31,407 nt of DNA from Chloroflexi bacterium UBA4736 (GCA_002404015.1 DHIW01000043.1:12172-43578); one strand, 5' to 3'. Shown: positions 8,961 through 16,054, counted from the stretch's first letter. Program-made: numbers and translations. The notes: generated by a model from the sequence alone, not told the origin.

Positions 8961-9775
8961 AAGTCGATCTCCACGGGTTCATTGATGACGAGCTTCCACT
9001 TGGCATCTTTCTCGTGAAGATCGGCCAGAGACTCGATGACAGGTTTGACGGCGGGGTCCAATGGCGCGACCGTCTTGGCTTTTTTGACGAAGGGCTCCAG
9101 AGCGTGGGCTTGACGCACATGACCCGCATGGTCGAGCAGGTAGCCGAGCCGGCGCACGGACGAGTTCTCGTAGGCAGCGGCGGCCTTTGCCAGTTTGCGT
9201 GGATCGGCCTTCGCGCCGATGTCCTTGGCGATCTGAGCGACGCCATTGATGCCGGCCGCCTTGTGAAAGTAGCGGGCGCAGTCCAGCAGCGTCAGCTCGA
9301 CACCGGCCACCTTGCAGAAGCCGGCATCACTCTTCATCTGGTCCAGCAGATCGGGCTGGTTAACCTGCGCGAAGGCCTTGGGGGTCTGGTAGAGAAACTG
9401 GAGGCGGTGGCGACCGATCTGCAAGTCACGCAACTGCTTGGGCACGACCACTTGGAAGACCATGGCCGCCTGGTGTGACGCGCCGTGGAAAGCCGCCGCG
9501 CGCAGCAGGGAGACGCGATAGTCGAGTCCCTGATGCTTCATCAAAGGGTCGATCCAGCGCACGGGATCGGGCGCACCTGACACCTGGTCCTCGGGACGCA
9601 GGATGAGATAGAAGCCGTGGCGGGGGTTTGCCAGGCGCCGCTTCTTGATCAACCGGGTGATGGCGGCAGCCAGAGCTTCAGGCTTCAGGTCGAGTACCGC
9701 CAGCGCCTCTTCGCGGGAGAAGTGGGTGCGGCCGCGAGCAAGTCGGTCATCGACGAACTGTCCGAGGAGAGTCAT
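8957..9775 (-). CDS. abiEi: AbiEi-type antitoxin/transcriptional autorepressor
   Basis: 272 aa from ATG 9775. Residues 1-58 form a winged helix (HFSREEALAVLDLKPEALAA, then RLIKKRRLANPRHGFYLI). A longer C-terminal domain follows with RVSLLRAAAFHGASHQA and VTLLDCARYF-like motifs characteristic of AbiEi (here VELTLLDCARYFHKAAGING). AbiEi antagonises AbiEii and represses its own promoter by binding inverted repeats. A GTG two codons upstream (9781) overlaps the promoter's downstream edge. ATG 9775 is preferred because a good -10 box ends 6 nt before it, so the mRNA would start about at the A of ATG. It is the first gene of the abiEi-abiEii operon. Confidence 0.92.
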   Translation of the reverse strand: MTLLGQFVDDRLARGRTHFSREEALAVLDLKPEALAAAITRLIKKRRLANPRHGFYLILRPEDQVSGAPDPVRWIDPLMKHQGLDYRVSLLRAAAFHGASHQAAMVFQVVVPKQLRDLQIGRHRLQFLYQTPKAFAQVNQPDLLDQMKSDAGFCKVAGVELTLLDCARYFHKAAGINGVAQIAKDIGAKADPRKLAKAAAAYENSSVRRLGYLLDHAGHVRQAHALEPFVKKAKTVAPLDPAVKPVIESLADLHEKDAKWKLVINEPVEIDF

Positions 9776-9781
9776 GCCCAC

Positions 9782-9810
9782 ATCATATGCAAAACTCTAC
9801 ACAAAGTCAA
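9782..9810 (-). promoter_or_regulatory. Sigma70-type promoter of abiE (TTGACT-N17-TATGAT)
   Basis: On the minus strand, TTGACT (9810-9805), a 17-nt spacer and TATGAT (9787-9782) form a near-consensus promoter, the best in the window. The expected transcription start lies at about 9775, the A of the abiEi ATG, so the transcript is probably leaderless. Confidence 0.8.
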
Positions 9811-9824
9811 GGCTTTTGCATATG
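9784..9824. promoter_or_regulatory. AbiEi operator: perfect 11-bp inverted repeat
   Basis: CATATGCAAAA (9784-9794) and TTTTGCATATG (9814-9824) are exact inverted copies separated by 19 bp. One arm overlaps the -10 element and the other abuts the -35, so a protein bound to both arms would block RNA polymerase. AbiEi proteins are known to bind such repeats. Confidence 0.8.
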
Positions 9825-9928
9825 AGTTGGGAAGGACAATGAAGGCTAAGGTAGCCGGACTCTGCCGCGGGAAATCGCCGCCGCGCTCGCGTGACGCTGG
9901 TGCTCGCGACCAGCCGGCCGGTATGCAG

Positions 9929-10198
9929 CTACGCTGCTCGGACCATTTGCCGGTCGCGAAGATGCAGTCGCTCGGTATCACGCCAGATGGCCTTGGCCTG
10001 GATGCCGACGAGGTCGGCCAAATATGCCCCCCAAGAACTGCGAAGGAATTCCTCAGCCTCCGAATGGAAGCCTCCCTTCGTCCGCTTCACGGGCGCGGGT
10101 TCGTCGTGGCCGTACCACACACTTAGGTAGTCCGCAACGGCGAGCCGGAAGACCGCGAGGATCAGATCCCGGGCGCCGATGGCGCGTCCGTCCTCCAT
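9929..10198 (-). CDS. Small hypothetical protein downstream of the replication-relaxation gene
   Basis: 89 aa from ATG 10198, two bases after the stop of the upstream gene, so the two are co-transcribed. The product reads DLILAVFRLAVADYLSVWYG, a basic turn, then EAEEFLRSSWGAYLADLVG and a basic C-terminus. It looks like a compact helical protein without a signal peptide. I do not recognise the family. A GGTGG stretch 8 nt before the ATG could serve as ribosome site. Confidence 0.6.
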   Translation of the reverse strand: MEDGRAIGARDLILAVFRLAVADYLSVWYGHDEPAPVKRTKGGFHSEAEEFLRSSWGAYLADLVGIQAKAIWRDTERLHLRDRQMVRAA

Positions 10199-10200
10199 CT

Positions 10201-11301
10201 TCAGGCCACCTTCAGCAGTCGAGCGAGTTGGGTCGGAGCGCCTTGCTCCAGCGCCCTGGCAACCTTCCAGGCTGTCCGCGACCGCACTGGTTGGCCGCGC
10301 AAGGCGCTCGCCAATGTTGGTCGTGAGATCTTCGCGCGGCGAGCAAGCTCCGATAGGCTCCACCCTCGTTCGGCACACGCCTCCTTGACAGCGTGCGATG
10401 ACAGCACGACGACAAGTCCTGCACGCCCGACCTCGAAGGCGGTCGGATTAGCCACTCCGGGTGCCCTTCGGTCCTCGGTCGGCGGCGCCGGGAGGGGGCC
10501 GGACTCCGTCCCCATCCGGTGATCGGCGAGCGACCTCCGACCAGGCTCACTCGATGAGGAGCTTTGGAAGGCGGTCAGGTTGTCAAGGATCTGGCCGGCC
10601 TCATCTCGGCTGAGCGGACGGGGGTAACGTAAAGCCCCCAGCGCGTAAGTCTGGCCCGGCAGGTCCTCTCGCTCGGCTCGCATGTCAACTGCTCGCGTCA
10701 GGGGGTCGGAGTCTGACCCCTGCCGGCTCATGAGCCGCTCTCCGCCCGGGCGTCGGAGCCACCATGCCGGCTTGCCGACAGCGTCTTCAACGTGCCGGTC
10801 CGACCTAGGGAGGCCGGCCATATCTAGTAAGGAGACCCGCCGCTTCGAAACATCACCGGCCCACACAGCTCCGAGCGGCCCGGTGGCAGCGATGAAGGCG
10901 GTCGTAGTCGTCCAGAACCGGCAGCTCTCACGTTCGGCGTCGGAATGGTCCGGCAACAAGTGAGCAATCTGTCGCTCCCGCTGCTCGGTCGGAGCAACGA
11001 ACAGGACTTGGTTAGCAGAGGCGCCGGCGCGGTCGGCGAAGTAGGACGTGTACGCATGGAGCTTGGCTCGAAGGCGACGCGGCTGCTCAGTACCGCGATC
11101 CCACTCGAGGTGGATGAGGACCTCGCCGTCGGGCGTGAGCAGCCGGCCCCATCCATCCGGGATCGGTCCGCGCTCGTCGCCTTCGGCGTAGGCGTCCTGA
11201 ACACCGTGTTCACCGACCCAGTGGTAAAGGCCGTGGTCGGCCAGTTCGCGGGTCGCGAAGGCAAGGTCGACGAAGAACTGGTTGGCCTCGAGCTGATGCA
11301 C
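10201..11301 (-). CDS. Replication-relaxation family protein with C-terminal HTH, N-terminally shortened
   Basis: 366 aa from GTG 11301. Residues 1-125 match the second half of replication-relaxation proteins of actinobacterial plasmids and ICEs: HQLEANQFFVDLA, IPDGWGRL, LEWDRGTEQP (65-74), KLHAYTSYF and VLFVAPTEQRERQ. The winged-helix N-terminus (~100 aa) is missing. Homology continues a few codons upstream (LPYWPAGL) to an in-frame TAG at 11326-11328. A low-complexity middle follows. Residues ~297-366 form an XRE-type HTH (SLSELARRAKISRPTLASALRG). The fusion and loss suggest a degraded or repurposed regulator. Whether GTG 11301 is used is uncertain. Confidence 0.65.
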   Translation of the reverse strand: MHQLEANQFFVDLAFATRELADHGLYHWVGEHGVQDAYAEGDERGPIPDGWGRLLTPDGEVLIHLEWDRGTEQPRRLRAKLHAYTSYFADRAGASANQVLFVAPTEQRERQIAHLLPDHSDAERESCRFWTTTTAFIAATGPLGAVWAGDVSKRRVSLLDMAGLPRSDRHVEDAVGKPAWWLRRPGGERLMSRQGSDSDPLTRAVDMRAEREDLPGQTYALGALRYPRPLSRDEAGQILDNLTAFQSSSSSEPGRRSLADHRMGTESGPLPAPPTEDRRAPGVANPTAFEVGRAGLVVVLSSHAVKEACAERGWSLSELARRAKISRPTLASALRGQPVRSRTAWKVARALEQGAPTQLARLLKVA

Positions 11302-11504
11302 CAGGCCTGCTGGCCAGTACGGGAGCTAAGCCCGGGTCCACCGATTCGCGGCGAGCGAATTGGTGCCCAGGTGCGCCAGATCGTGGTCCGGCGCCGAGCA
11401 CCGGAAAGAGCGCAGCAGCGCTGCGGGAGTGAGGAGCGCAGGAGCCGGGCCGCGAGATGGTGTGCATGGGCGCCAAGTCGCCGTCGTGGATCGGTGGATC
11501 CGGG

Positions 11505-12557
11505 CTACGCGACGCGACGGTGGCGCACGAACGCGAACAGCCCGATCGCCCCGCCGAGCGCCCCGAACAGCGCCCGCTTGAGGGCCGGCATCCGGCTCCT
11601 GGCCGGCCTGGGGGGCTCTGGCCCGGCCGGCACGCTGGGCATTCGGCGAGCACTCCGGGGCACGTCAGAGGCTTCCGCCTGGGCCGGCCGGCTGACGGGG
11701 ACCGGATGGAGCAGGGAGTTCAGCTCAGCCCCCAGGATCGTGATCAGGCCCAGGAAGTAGAAGTACGCCAGCAGGATGAACAGCAGGGCGAAGGCCTTGC
11801 CGTACTGGTTGATCCCCTTGTTGAAGTTCAGGTAGAGCGGGAACGCCAGCGACAACGCCTCGAAGCCGATCCCCGCCAGCAGGGCGCCGGGCCAGACCTC
11901 CGCGAGCCGCAGCCGGCGGTTCGGCACCACGTAGTACATGGTCCCAAAGAGCAGGAAGCCGGCGGCCACGCCGACCACGGGCTGGAGGACGTAGGCCAGG
12001 AGGCCCTGGGAGAGGGGTGCCGGCACGGCCGGTAGGGACTTCAACAGACCCAGCAGGGTCGAGCTCGCCACCGCTAAGCCCGCCAGCAGCGTGAACAGGC
12101 CCATCATGGCGACGGCCATCAGCTTCTGCTTCAGGAATGGCCGCTGCGGGGCGTCGAAGAGCCGGTCGAACGCCTGCTCCATCGCGCCGAACAGCGATGA
12201 CGCGCTCCAGAGCATGCCCGCCAGCCCGACCAGGAAAAGGAGCCCGCTCGACTGCTTCACGCCCTGCACGGCGCCGACGAAATCCTGGCGGCTCTTTTCG
12301 TCGGGGATGATCGAGAAGACGTTGCGATAGATGGCCTCCTCTTTGAGGCCGAAGAGGTTCAGGGTCAGGCCCAGCACGGCGGCCAGGAACAGCGCGATCG
12401 GAAAGATCGTGCCGAGCATGTTCCAGGCGATCAGCACCGCCTGGTTGGCCCCGTTGTCCTCCCCGAACTTGCGGGCAAGGCGCCCGGGAAGGGTCTCCTG
12501 GGCCCGCTCCGCGAGCCGCTTCAGCCGGCCGATCATCTTATCAAAGGTTACATGCAT
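11505..12557 (-). CDS. YihY/BrkB-family integral membrane protein (first copy)
   Basis: 350 aa from ATG 12557; ATG 12553 is out of frame. The YihY core spans residues ~30-290 with about six membrane segments, including NQAVLIAWNMLGTIFPIALFL-type helix 1 and the helix-3 motif GMLWSASSLFGAMEQAFDRLF. The final membrane segments carry YGKAFALLFILLAYFYFLGLI. A Pro/Arg-rich tail (~295-325) precedes one more hydrophobic stretch (ALFGALGGAIGLFAFV). The family was once called RNase BN by mistake; its real function is unknown. It is divergent from the DedA gene. No leaderless box lies before this start; TATATT further upstream may be the -10. Confidence 0.9.
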   Translation of the reverse strand: MHVTFDKMIGRLKRLAERAQETLPGRLARKFGEDNGANQAVLIAWNMLGTIFPIALFLAAVLGLTLNLFGLKEEAIYRNVFSIIPDEKSRQDFVGAVQGVKQSSGLLFLVGLAGMLWSASSLFGAMEQAFDRLFDAPQRPFLKQKLMAVAMMGLFTLLAGLAVASSTLLGLLKSLPAVPAPLSQGLLAYVLQPVVGVAAGFLLFGTMYYVVPNRRLRLAEVWPGALLAGIGFEALSLAFPLYLNFNKGINQYGKAFALLFILLAYFYFLGLITILGAELNSLLHPVPVSRPAQAEASDVPRSARRMPSVPAGPEPPRPARSRMPALKRALFGALGGAIGLFAFVRHRRVA

Positions 12558-12672
12558 TTGAAGCTGAACGTGATAGCGTGAATATAAGCTCGGTCCAGCC
12601 CAGATTCGCTGAGCCGCCGACGACGGGTACCGCTGTGCGCCGCACGTGACCCGGCGGCCCGTTCGCGCTTGT

Positions 12673-12678
12673 TAGAGT
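12673..12678 (+). promoter_or_regulatory. TAGAGT -10-like box before the DedA gene
   Basis: TAGAGT ends 9 nt before ATG 12688, without a Shine-Dalgarno site between. No -35 is recognisable. It lies in the 130-bp divergent intergenic region shared with the YihY gene. Confidence 0.3.
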
Positions 12679-12687
12679 CGCTTCCCG

Positions 12688-13551
12688 ATGGCGGCAATCG
12701 TGCAGGCGATCAACGGCGCCGGCGGCCTGATCGCGATCTGCGTGCTGCTTTTCGCGGAGGAGGCCGGTGTGCCGCTCCCGATCGCCCCCGGCGAAGCTGT
12801 CCTGGTCGGGGCCGGGCTGCTGATCGCCAGCGGCGGGGCGCCGGCCTGGTTGGTCCTTCCGCTCTGTTACGTGGCGGTGCTGGGCGGGGCCCTCACCGGC
12901 TTCGCGTGGGCTCGGCTGATCGGTCCCAAGCGGCTGCGCGCCCTGGCCGCCCGCATCCACGCCACCGGTCCTTACGACCGCGCGGCTGAGCGCCTGCGCG
13001 ACGCCACGCCGCTCGAGATCGGCGTGTCGCGGCTGCTGCCCGGTCTGCGTATCTACACCACCCTCGTCGCCGGGGCGGTCGGCCTCGAGACCCGCCAGTT
13101 CCTGTACGGAGTCGTGCCCGCCATCGCCGTATGGGTGCTCCTGTTCACGCTGCTGGGCGTGTTCGCGGGGGCCCCCGTCGAGCGCTTGATCGGTCGCGTC
13201 GAAGCCTATGGCCTGCGGATCTTCGTGTACGCCGGCCTGGCGATCATCTTCTTCCTGCTTCTGCGTAAGCAGCCGGTTCCCCTGCGCCGCGCCCGCTACG
13301 GGACCCACCCGCTGCGGACCGGCCTGGCGCTGGGGGTGGACGCCGGGCTGCTGGCGCTGGTGGTCGCGGTTCTGAGCGTGCTGGCGGGCCTGGCAAGCCA
13401 GGAGTTCGACTCAATCGTCGTGCTGGCCGGCGCCTTCGGCCTGCTGGGCCTCGTCTACCTCTACGGGGCGCGCCACAGCGTGGGCCACACCGTCGGCGAA
13501 GCCCTGCTAGAGGTCCGCTATCGCAGGCAGCGGGCGAAGCCGGAAGGCTAG
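12688..13551 (+). CDS. DedA/VTT-family membrane protein with RDD-like C-terminal membrane domain
   Basis: 287 aa. Residues 1-~190 are a DedA domain: FAEEAGVPLPIAPGEAVLVGAG near the N-terminus, GFAWARLIGPKRL, then the conserved SRLLPGLRIYTTLVAGAVG (112-130). DedA proteins are proton-dependent lipid flippases or scramblases. The C-terminal ~85 residues add two hydrophobic segments and end in HSVGHTVGEALLEVRYRR, close to the T-G-LL---V-- ending of RDD-family proteins. This DedA-plus-RDD-like arrangement is not the common single-domain form. The ATG follows TAGAGT by 9 nt, suggesting a leaderless or nearly leaderless message. Confidence 0.85.
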   Translation: MAAIVQAINGAGGLIAICVLLFAEEAGVPLPIAPGEAVLVGAGLLIASGGAPAWLVLPLCYVAVLGGALTGFAWARLIGPKRLRALAARIHATGPYDRAAERLRDATPLEIGVSRLLPGLRIYTTLVAGAVGLETRQFLYGVVPAIAVWVLLFTLLGVFAGAPVERLIGRVEAYGLRIFVYAGLAIIFFLLLRKQPVPLRRARYGTHPLRTGLALGVDAGLLALVVAVLSVLAGLASQEFDSIVVLAGAFGLLGLVYLYGARHSVGHTVGEALLEVRYRRQRAKPEG

Positions 13552-13594
13552 GCCCGAGCTCCTGTACAGCCTCCGCTCATCGCCGACACGCGCG

Positions 13595-13620
13595 CTAGTG
13601 TCCCGCTCCGGAGACACTAG
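13595..13620. promoter_or_regulatory. Perfect 8-bp inverted repeat overlapping the -10 region of the lipoprotein gene
   Basis: CTAGTGTC (13595-13602) and GACACTAG (13613-13620) flank a 10-bp spacer. The right arm runs into the -10-like TAGCCT (13618-13623). No T-run follows, so it is more likely an operator than a terminator of the DedA gene, though the latter is possible. Confidence 0.5.
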
Positions 13621-13623
13621 CCT
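13618..13623 (+). promoter_or_regulatory. TAGCCT -10-like box before the secreted lipoprotein gene
   Basis: TAGCCT ends 6 nt before TTG 13630, the spacing seen before other leaderless starts here. It supports TTG 13630 as start codon. Confidence 0.4.
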
Positions 13624-13629
13624 GAGATC

Positions 13630-14505
13630 TTGCCCCTTCGCCTGGCTGTCCCGTTCCTCGTCCTGGCGGTCGTGGCCTGCGCCGCGACGGCGCCGGCGCC
13701 GGTTCCGGCCGCCCAGATCACGCCCTCCCCGCCCACCACCACACCCGGCGGTGCTCGGCCGCCGGCCACACCGACGCCAGAAAGCCCGGCCCCGCCTCCG
13801 ACGCCGGCACCTCCGCCACCAGCATCCGCCCACCCGCCGGGGTCCGTATACCCATCCCAGCTGCACGGCTCCGACGTCTCCTACCCGCAGTGCTCGTCGG
13901 GGCACGTCCCGGCCGGGGCCGCGTTCACCGTGGTCGGCCTGGACGGCGGCAAGGCTTTCACCAGCAATCCCTGCCTGGGCCGCCAGTGGCGGGCCGCCGG
14001 CGGTCCCCGGGCGCTCTACGTGAACTCCGGCTACAACCCGGACAACCTCTCCAAGACCACCAGCGACTGCCGCGACCTGGCCGCCAAGCTGAGCGCCACC
14101 GACAGCGAGCGGAACGCTTACGCGATCGGCTGCGGGGAGGCTGTCCACTCTCTGGGGACGGCCCGCGACGCGGGGGTCGCCGATCCCCTGATGTGGTGGA
14201 TCGACGTCGAGTCCACCAACAGTTGGGACGACGTCGACGTTAACCTCAACCGCTTCGCCTTACAGGGCCAGATCGACCAGCTGGCCGCGCTCGGCCGGCC
14301 GGTCGGCGTCTACTCCACCTTCAAGGACTGGCTGTTCGTCACCGGCGCCTGGGGCCCGCCCGCGGTTGTCGCGAACTGGGTGGCGGGCCTCTCGCCGACG
14401 GCCGCCTGCACAGCGCCCGGGTTCAGCGGGGCACCGGTCTGGCTGGCCCAGGAGCGGGCGACCTGGAGCGACGGGTCCGGGCTCGACTCCGACTGGAGCT
14501 GCTGA
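13630..14505 (+). CDS. Secreted lipoprotein with glycoside-hydrolase-like (GH25/DUF1906-type) domain
   Basis: 291 aa from TTG 13630. Residues 1-17 are a lipoprotein signal ending in the lipobox VVAC (14-17), so the protein is probably lipid-anchored on the outer face of the membrane. Residues ~20-75 are a Pro/Thr/Ala linker, as if spanning a cell wall. The globular part starts at GSDVSYPQC, continues VVGLDGGKAFTSNPCLGRQW, ALYVNSGYNPDN and MWWIDVESTNSWDD, and ends in WSC. The DxE pattern in WWIDVE is like the catalytic acids of GH25-type barrels, so peptidoglycan hydrolysis is possible but unproven. Cys residues are paired in the exported part. It stands alone between DedA and GNAT genes. Confidence 0.78.
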   Translation: MPLRLAVPFLVLAVVACAATAPAPVPAAQITPSPPTTTPGGARPPATPTPESPAPPPTPAPPPPASAHPPGSVYPSQLHGSDVSYPQCSSGHVPAGAAFTVVGLDGGKAFTSNPCLGRQWRAAGGPRALYVNSGYNPDNLSKTTSDCRDLAAKLSATDSERNAYAIGCGEAVHSLGTARDAGVADPLMWWIDVESTNSWDDVDVNLNRFALQGQIDQLAALGRPVGVYSTFKDWLFVTGAWGPPAVVANWVAGLSPTAACTAPGFSGAPVWLAQERATWSDGSGLDSDWSC

Positions 14506-14529
14506 ACTCGGCGTAGTACGTTGCATTAC

Positions 14530-14557
14530 GCTACTGAGGTGGCTACGCTCAAGTAGC
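14530..14557. promoter_or_regulatory. Inverted repeat in the promoter region of the GNAT-HxlR operon
   Basis: GCTACTGAG (14530-14538) pairs with CTCAAGTAGC (14548-14557) with one bulged A. TTGCAT (14521-14526), a 17-nt spacer and TACGCT (14544-14549) form a weak promoter that the repeat overlaps. It ends 3 nt before ATG 14561. It could be the operator for the HxlR regulator encoded in this operon. Confidence 0.4.
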
Positions 14558-14560
14558 AGG

Positions 14561-15067
14561 ATGCAACTCCATCGCCACCCCTACACGACGGCGACTCTCT
14601 CGGACGGTGTGGAGCTGCGCCTGCGCAGCCTGGGTCCCGACGACCTTGGGCTGCTCGAGCGGTTTTTCTACTCCCTCTCGCCAGAGAGCGTGTACCGGCG
14701 CTTCATGAGCCCCCTCGGCCGGCCTTCGGTGGAGCTCGGGACGAGGCTGCTGGCCGTGGACCACCACGACCGCGAGGCGGTCGCCGCTTTCCACGACGGC
14801 GAGATCGTGGGGGTCGCCCGCTACGCTCTGGGCCCAGCCGGCCACGACCTGGCCATCGTCGTCGCGGACGCCTGGCAGCGGCGCGGCCTCTCGACGGTCC
14901 TGCTCGGACGGCTGCTGGCGCTGGCCCGCAGCCGCGGCATCACCTCGTTCAGTGCCAGCCTGCTGGCCGAGAACCGGCCGGTGATCGAGATGATCCGCCA
15001 GGCCTTCCCGGAGGCCCGGTTCGAGCGGGCGGGCTCTGAGCTGGAGGCTCGGATCTCGCTGCTGTGA
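14561..15067 (+). CDS. GNAT-family N-acetyltransferase
   Basis: 168 aa from ATG 14561. N-terminal LRLRSLGPDDLGLLERFFYSLSPESVYRRFMSP is typical of the GNAT group related to the C-terminal domain of Pat-type protein acetyltransferases. The acetyl-CoA-binding region is IVVADAWQRRGLSTVLLGRL (Q-R-x-G-L). Substrate is unknown. Its stop overlaps the GTG of the HxlR gene (GTGA at 15064-15067), so the two are coupled. The frame is open far upstream, but that part lies within the lipoprotein gene in a different frame. Confidence 0.85.
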   Translation: MQLHRHPYTTATLSDGVELRLRSLGPDDLGLLERFFYSLSPESVYRRFMSPLGRPSVELGTRLLAVDHHDREAVAAFHDGEIVGVARYALGPAGHDLAIVVADAWQRRGLSTVLLGRLLALARSRGITSFSASLLAENRPVIEMIRQAFPEARFERAGSELEARISLL

Positions 15068-15555
15068 GGCGCACCAGCCTGGCGGAGATGGACTGCTCGG
15101 TGGCGCGCACGCTCGACGTGGTGGGCGAGTGGTGGACGCTGCTGATCATCCGCGACGCGTTCCTGGGCGCCCGCCATTTCGAGGAGTTCCAGCGCCGGAC
15201 CGGGATCGCCCGCAACATCCTGGCCGAGCGCCTGGAGCGGCTGGTCGAGAACGGGGTCTTCGAGCGCCGGCCCTATCAGGAGCGCCCGCTGCGCCACGAA
15301 TACCGGCTGACCGAGAAGGGTCGCGAGCTGTTCGGCGTCCTGACGGCGCTGCGCCAGTGGGGCGATCGCTGGGCGGCGGAAGGAGATCCGCCGATGGTGC
15401 TCGAGCACCGCGACTGCGGCTACGTCGCCGTCGGGGTGCTGACCTGCTCGGAGTGTGGCGAGCCGCTGACCCCCTACAACGTGCGGGCGAAGGGCAGGCT
15501 CATCACGCGGCCGGCGCCACGTCCAGGATCCGATCCCATGTCCCGTCCAGCGTGA
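15064..15555 (+). CDS. HxlR-family transcriptional regulator with C-terminal Cys-rich tail
   Basis: 163 aa from GTG 15064. The winged helix is classical: CSVARTLDVVGEWWTLLIIRDAFLG, then FEEFQRRTGIARNILAERLERLVENGVFERRPY and YRLTEKGREL. After the domain, HRDCGYVAVGVLTCSECGEPL carries three Cys (one lone, then CxxC) and a His that could bind zinc. HxlR regulators respond to redox or electrophiles, or control small operons. Co-translation with the GNAT gene and the inverted repeat at 14530-14557 suggest autoregulation. Its last 53 bp overlap the opposing sortase-like gene. Confidence 0.9.
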   Translation: MRRTSLAEMDCSVARTLDVVGEWWTLLIIRDAFLGARHFEEFQRRTGIARNILAERLERLVENGVFERRPYQERPLRHEYRLTEKGRELFGVLTALRQWGDRWAAEGDPPMVLEHRDCGYVAVGVLTCSECGEPLTPYNVRAKGRLITRPAPRPGSDPMSRPA

Positions 15556-16015
15556 GGCAGGTCTGGAACTGGGCCGTTACGTCGCTCTCGGTGAAGGGGG
15601 GCGGCCCCCAGCTTGCCATCCAGGAACGAACCGACACCACCCGGTAGTCGTGGGGCAATCCGGTGGCGTCGAAGAACGTCATCCGGGTCCCCACCTCGGC
15701 GTTCATCAGCGGCGTGAAAGGCCCGGGGTTGTGGCCGATGAAGTAAGTGCCGGGCAGGCAGGCGTCGAGCTCGGCGCCGGCGTGGCTCACCTCGGTGCGA
15801 CCGAAGCAGTCCGTGTACGTGTCGACAACCGGTACGTCGAGGCCCAGGTCGGACGAAACCACCTGGCTGACAGGGGGCGGGGGCAGCGCCACCATCTCCC
15901 TCTCGTCACGCGGGCTGGCGAGCGGAGACAGGATCATGACCGCCGCGATTGCTTCGATCAGCACGGGGCCGGACGCTAGGTCGGATCCCCCGCAGTCCCG
16001 AAGCCGCGGTGGCAA
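15503..16015 (-). CDS. Sortase-family (or sortase-like) membrane-anchored protein
   Basis: 170 aa from TTG 16015. A hydrophobic segment near residues 17-33 (PVLIEAIAAVMILSPLA) would anchor it. The globular part has the three sortase catalytic elements in order: FIGHNPG with His95, QTCLT with Cys153 and WDRILDV with Arg162. Sortases are cysteine transpeptidases that attach proteins to the cell wall; standalone copies may be housekeeping enzymes. I see no LPxTG-type substrate nearby. Start choice is uncertain: TAACCT (16025-16020) lies only 4 nt before TTG 16015, and a GTG lies at residue 18. Its 3' end overlaps the convergent HxlR gene by 53 bp. Confidence 0.72.
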   Translation of the reverse strand: MPPRLRDCGGSDLASGPVLIEAIAAVMILSPLASPRDEREMVALPPPPVSQVVSSDLGLDVPVVDTYTDCFGRTEVSHAGAELDACLPGTYFIGHNPGPFTPLMNAEVGTRMTFFDATGLPHDYRVVSVRSWMASWGPPPFTESDVTAQFQTCLTLDGTWDRILDVAPAA

Positions 16016-16040
16016 AGGAAGGTTAAAGATCGTCGACGCT

Positions 16041-16046
16041 TAGGCT
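16041..16046 (+). promoter_or_regulatory. TAGGCT -10-like box before the E1 alpha gene
   Basis: TAGGCT ends 8 nt before ATG 16055 with no Shine-Dalgarno site in between, consistent with a leaderless or nearly leaderless operon transcript. Confidence 0.35.
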
Positions 16047-16054
16047 GTAGCTCG

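Larger units (their letters stand above)
6822..11330. mobile_element. Accessory genomic island with AbiE system and replication-relaxation remnant
   Basis: From about 6822 the sequence becomes visibly less GC-rich and codon use changes, with many A/T third positions, clearest in 6893-9780. The genes are of the accessory kind: a possible PD-(D/E)XK protein, AbiEi/AbiEii, and a shortened plasmid/ICE-type replication-relaxation protein at the right end. The left edge holds the tRNA-like hairpin. No integrase, transposase or matching direct repeat was found by eye, so the boundaries are approximate and the element is probably a remnant. Confidence 0.55.
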
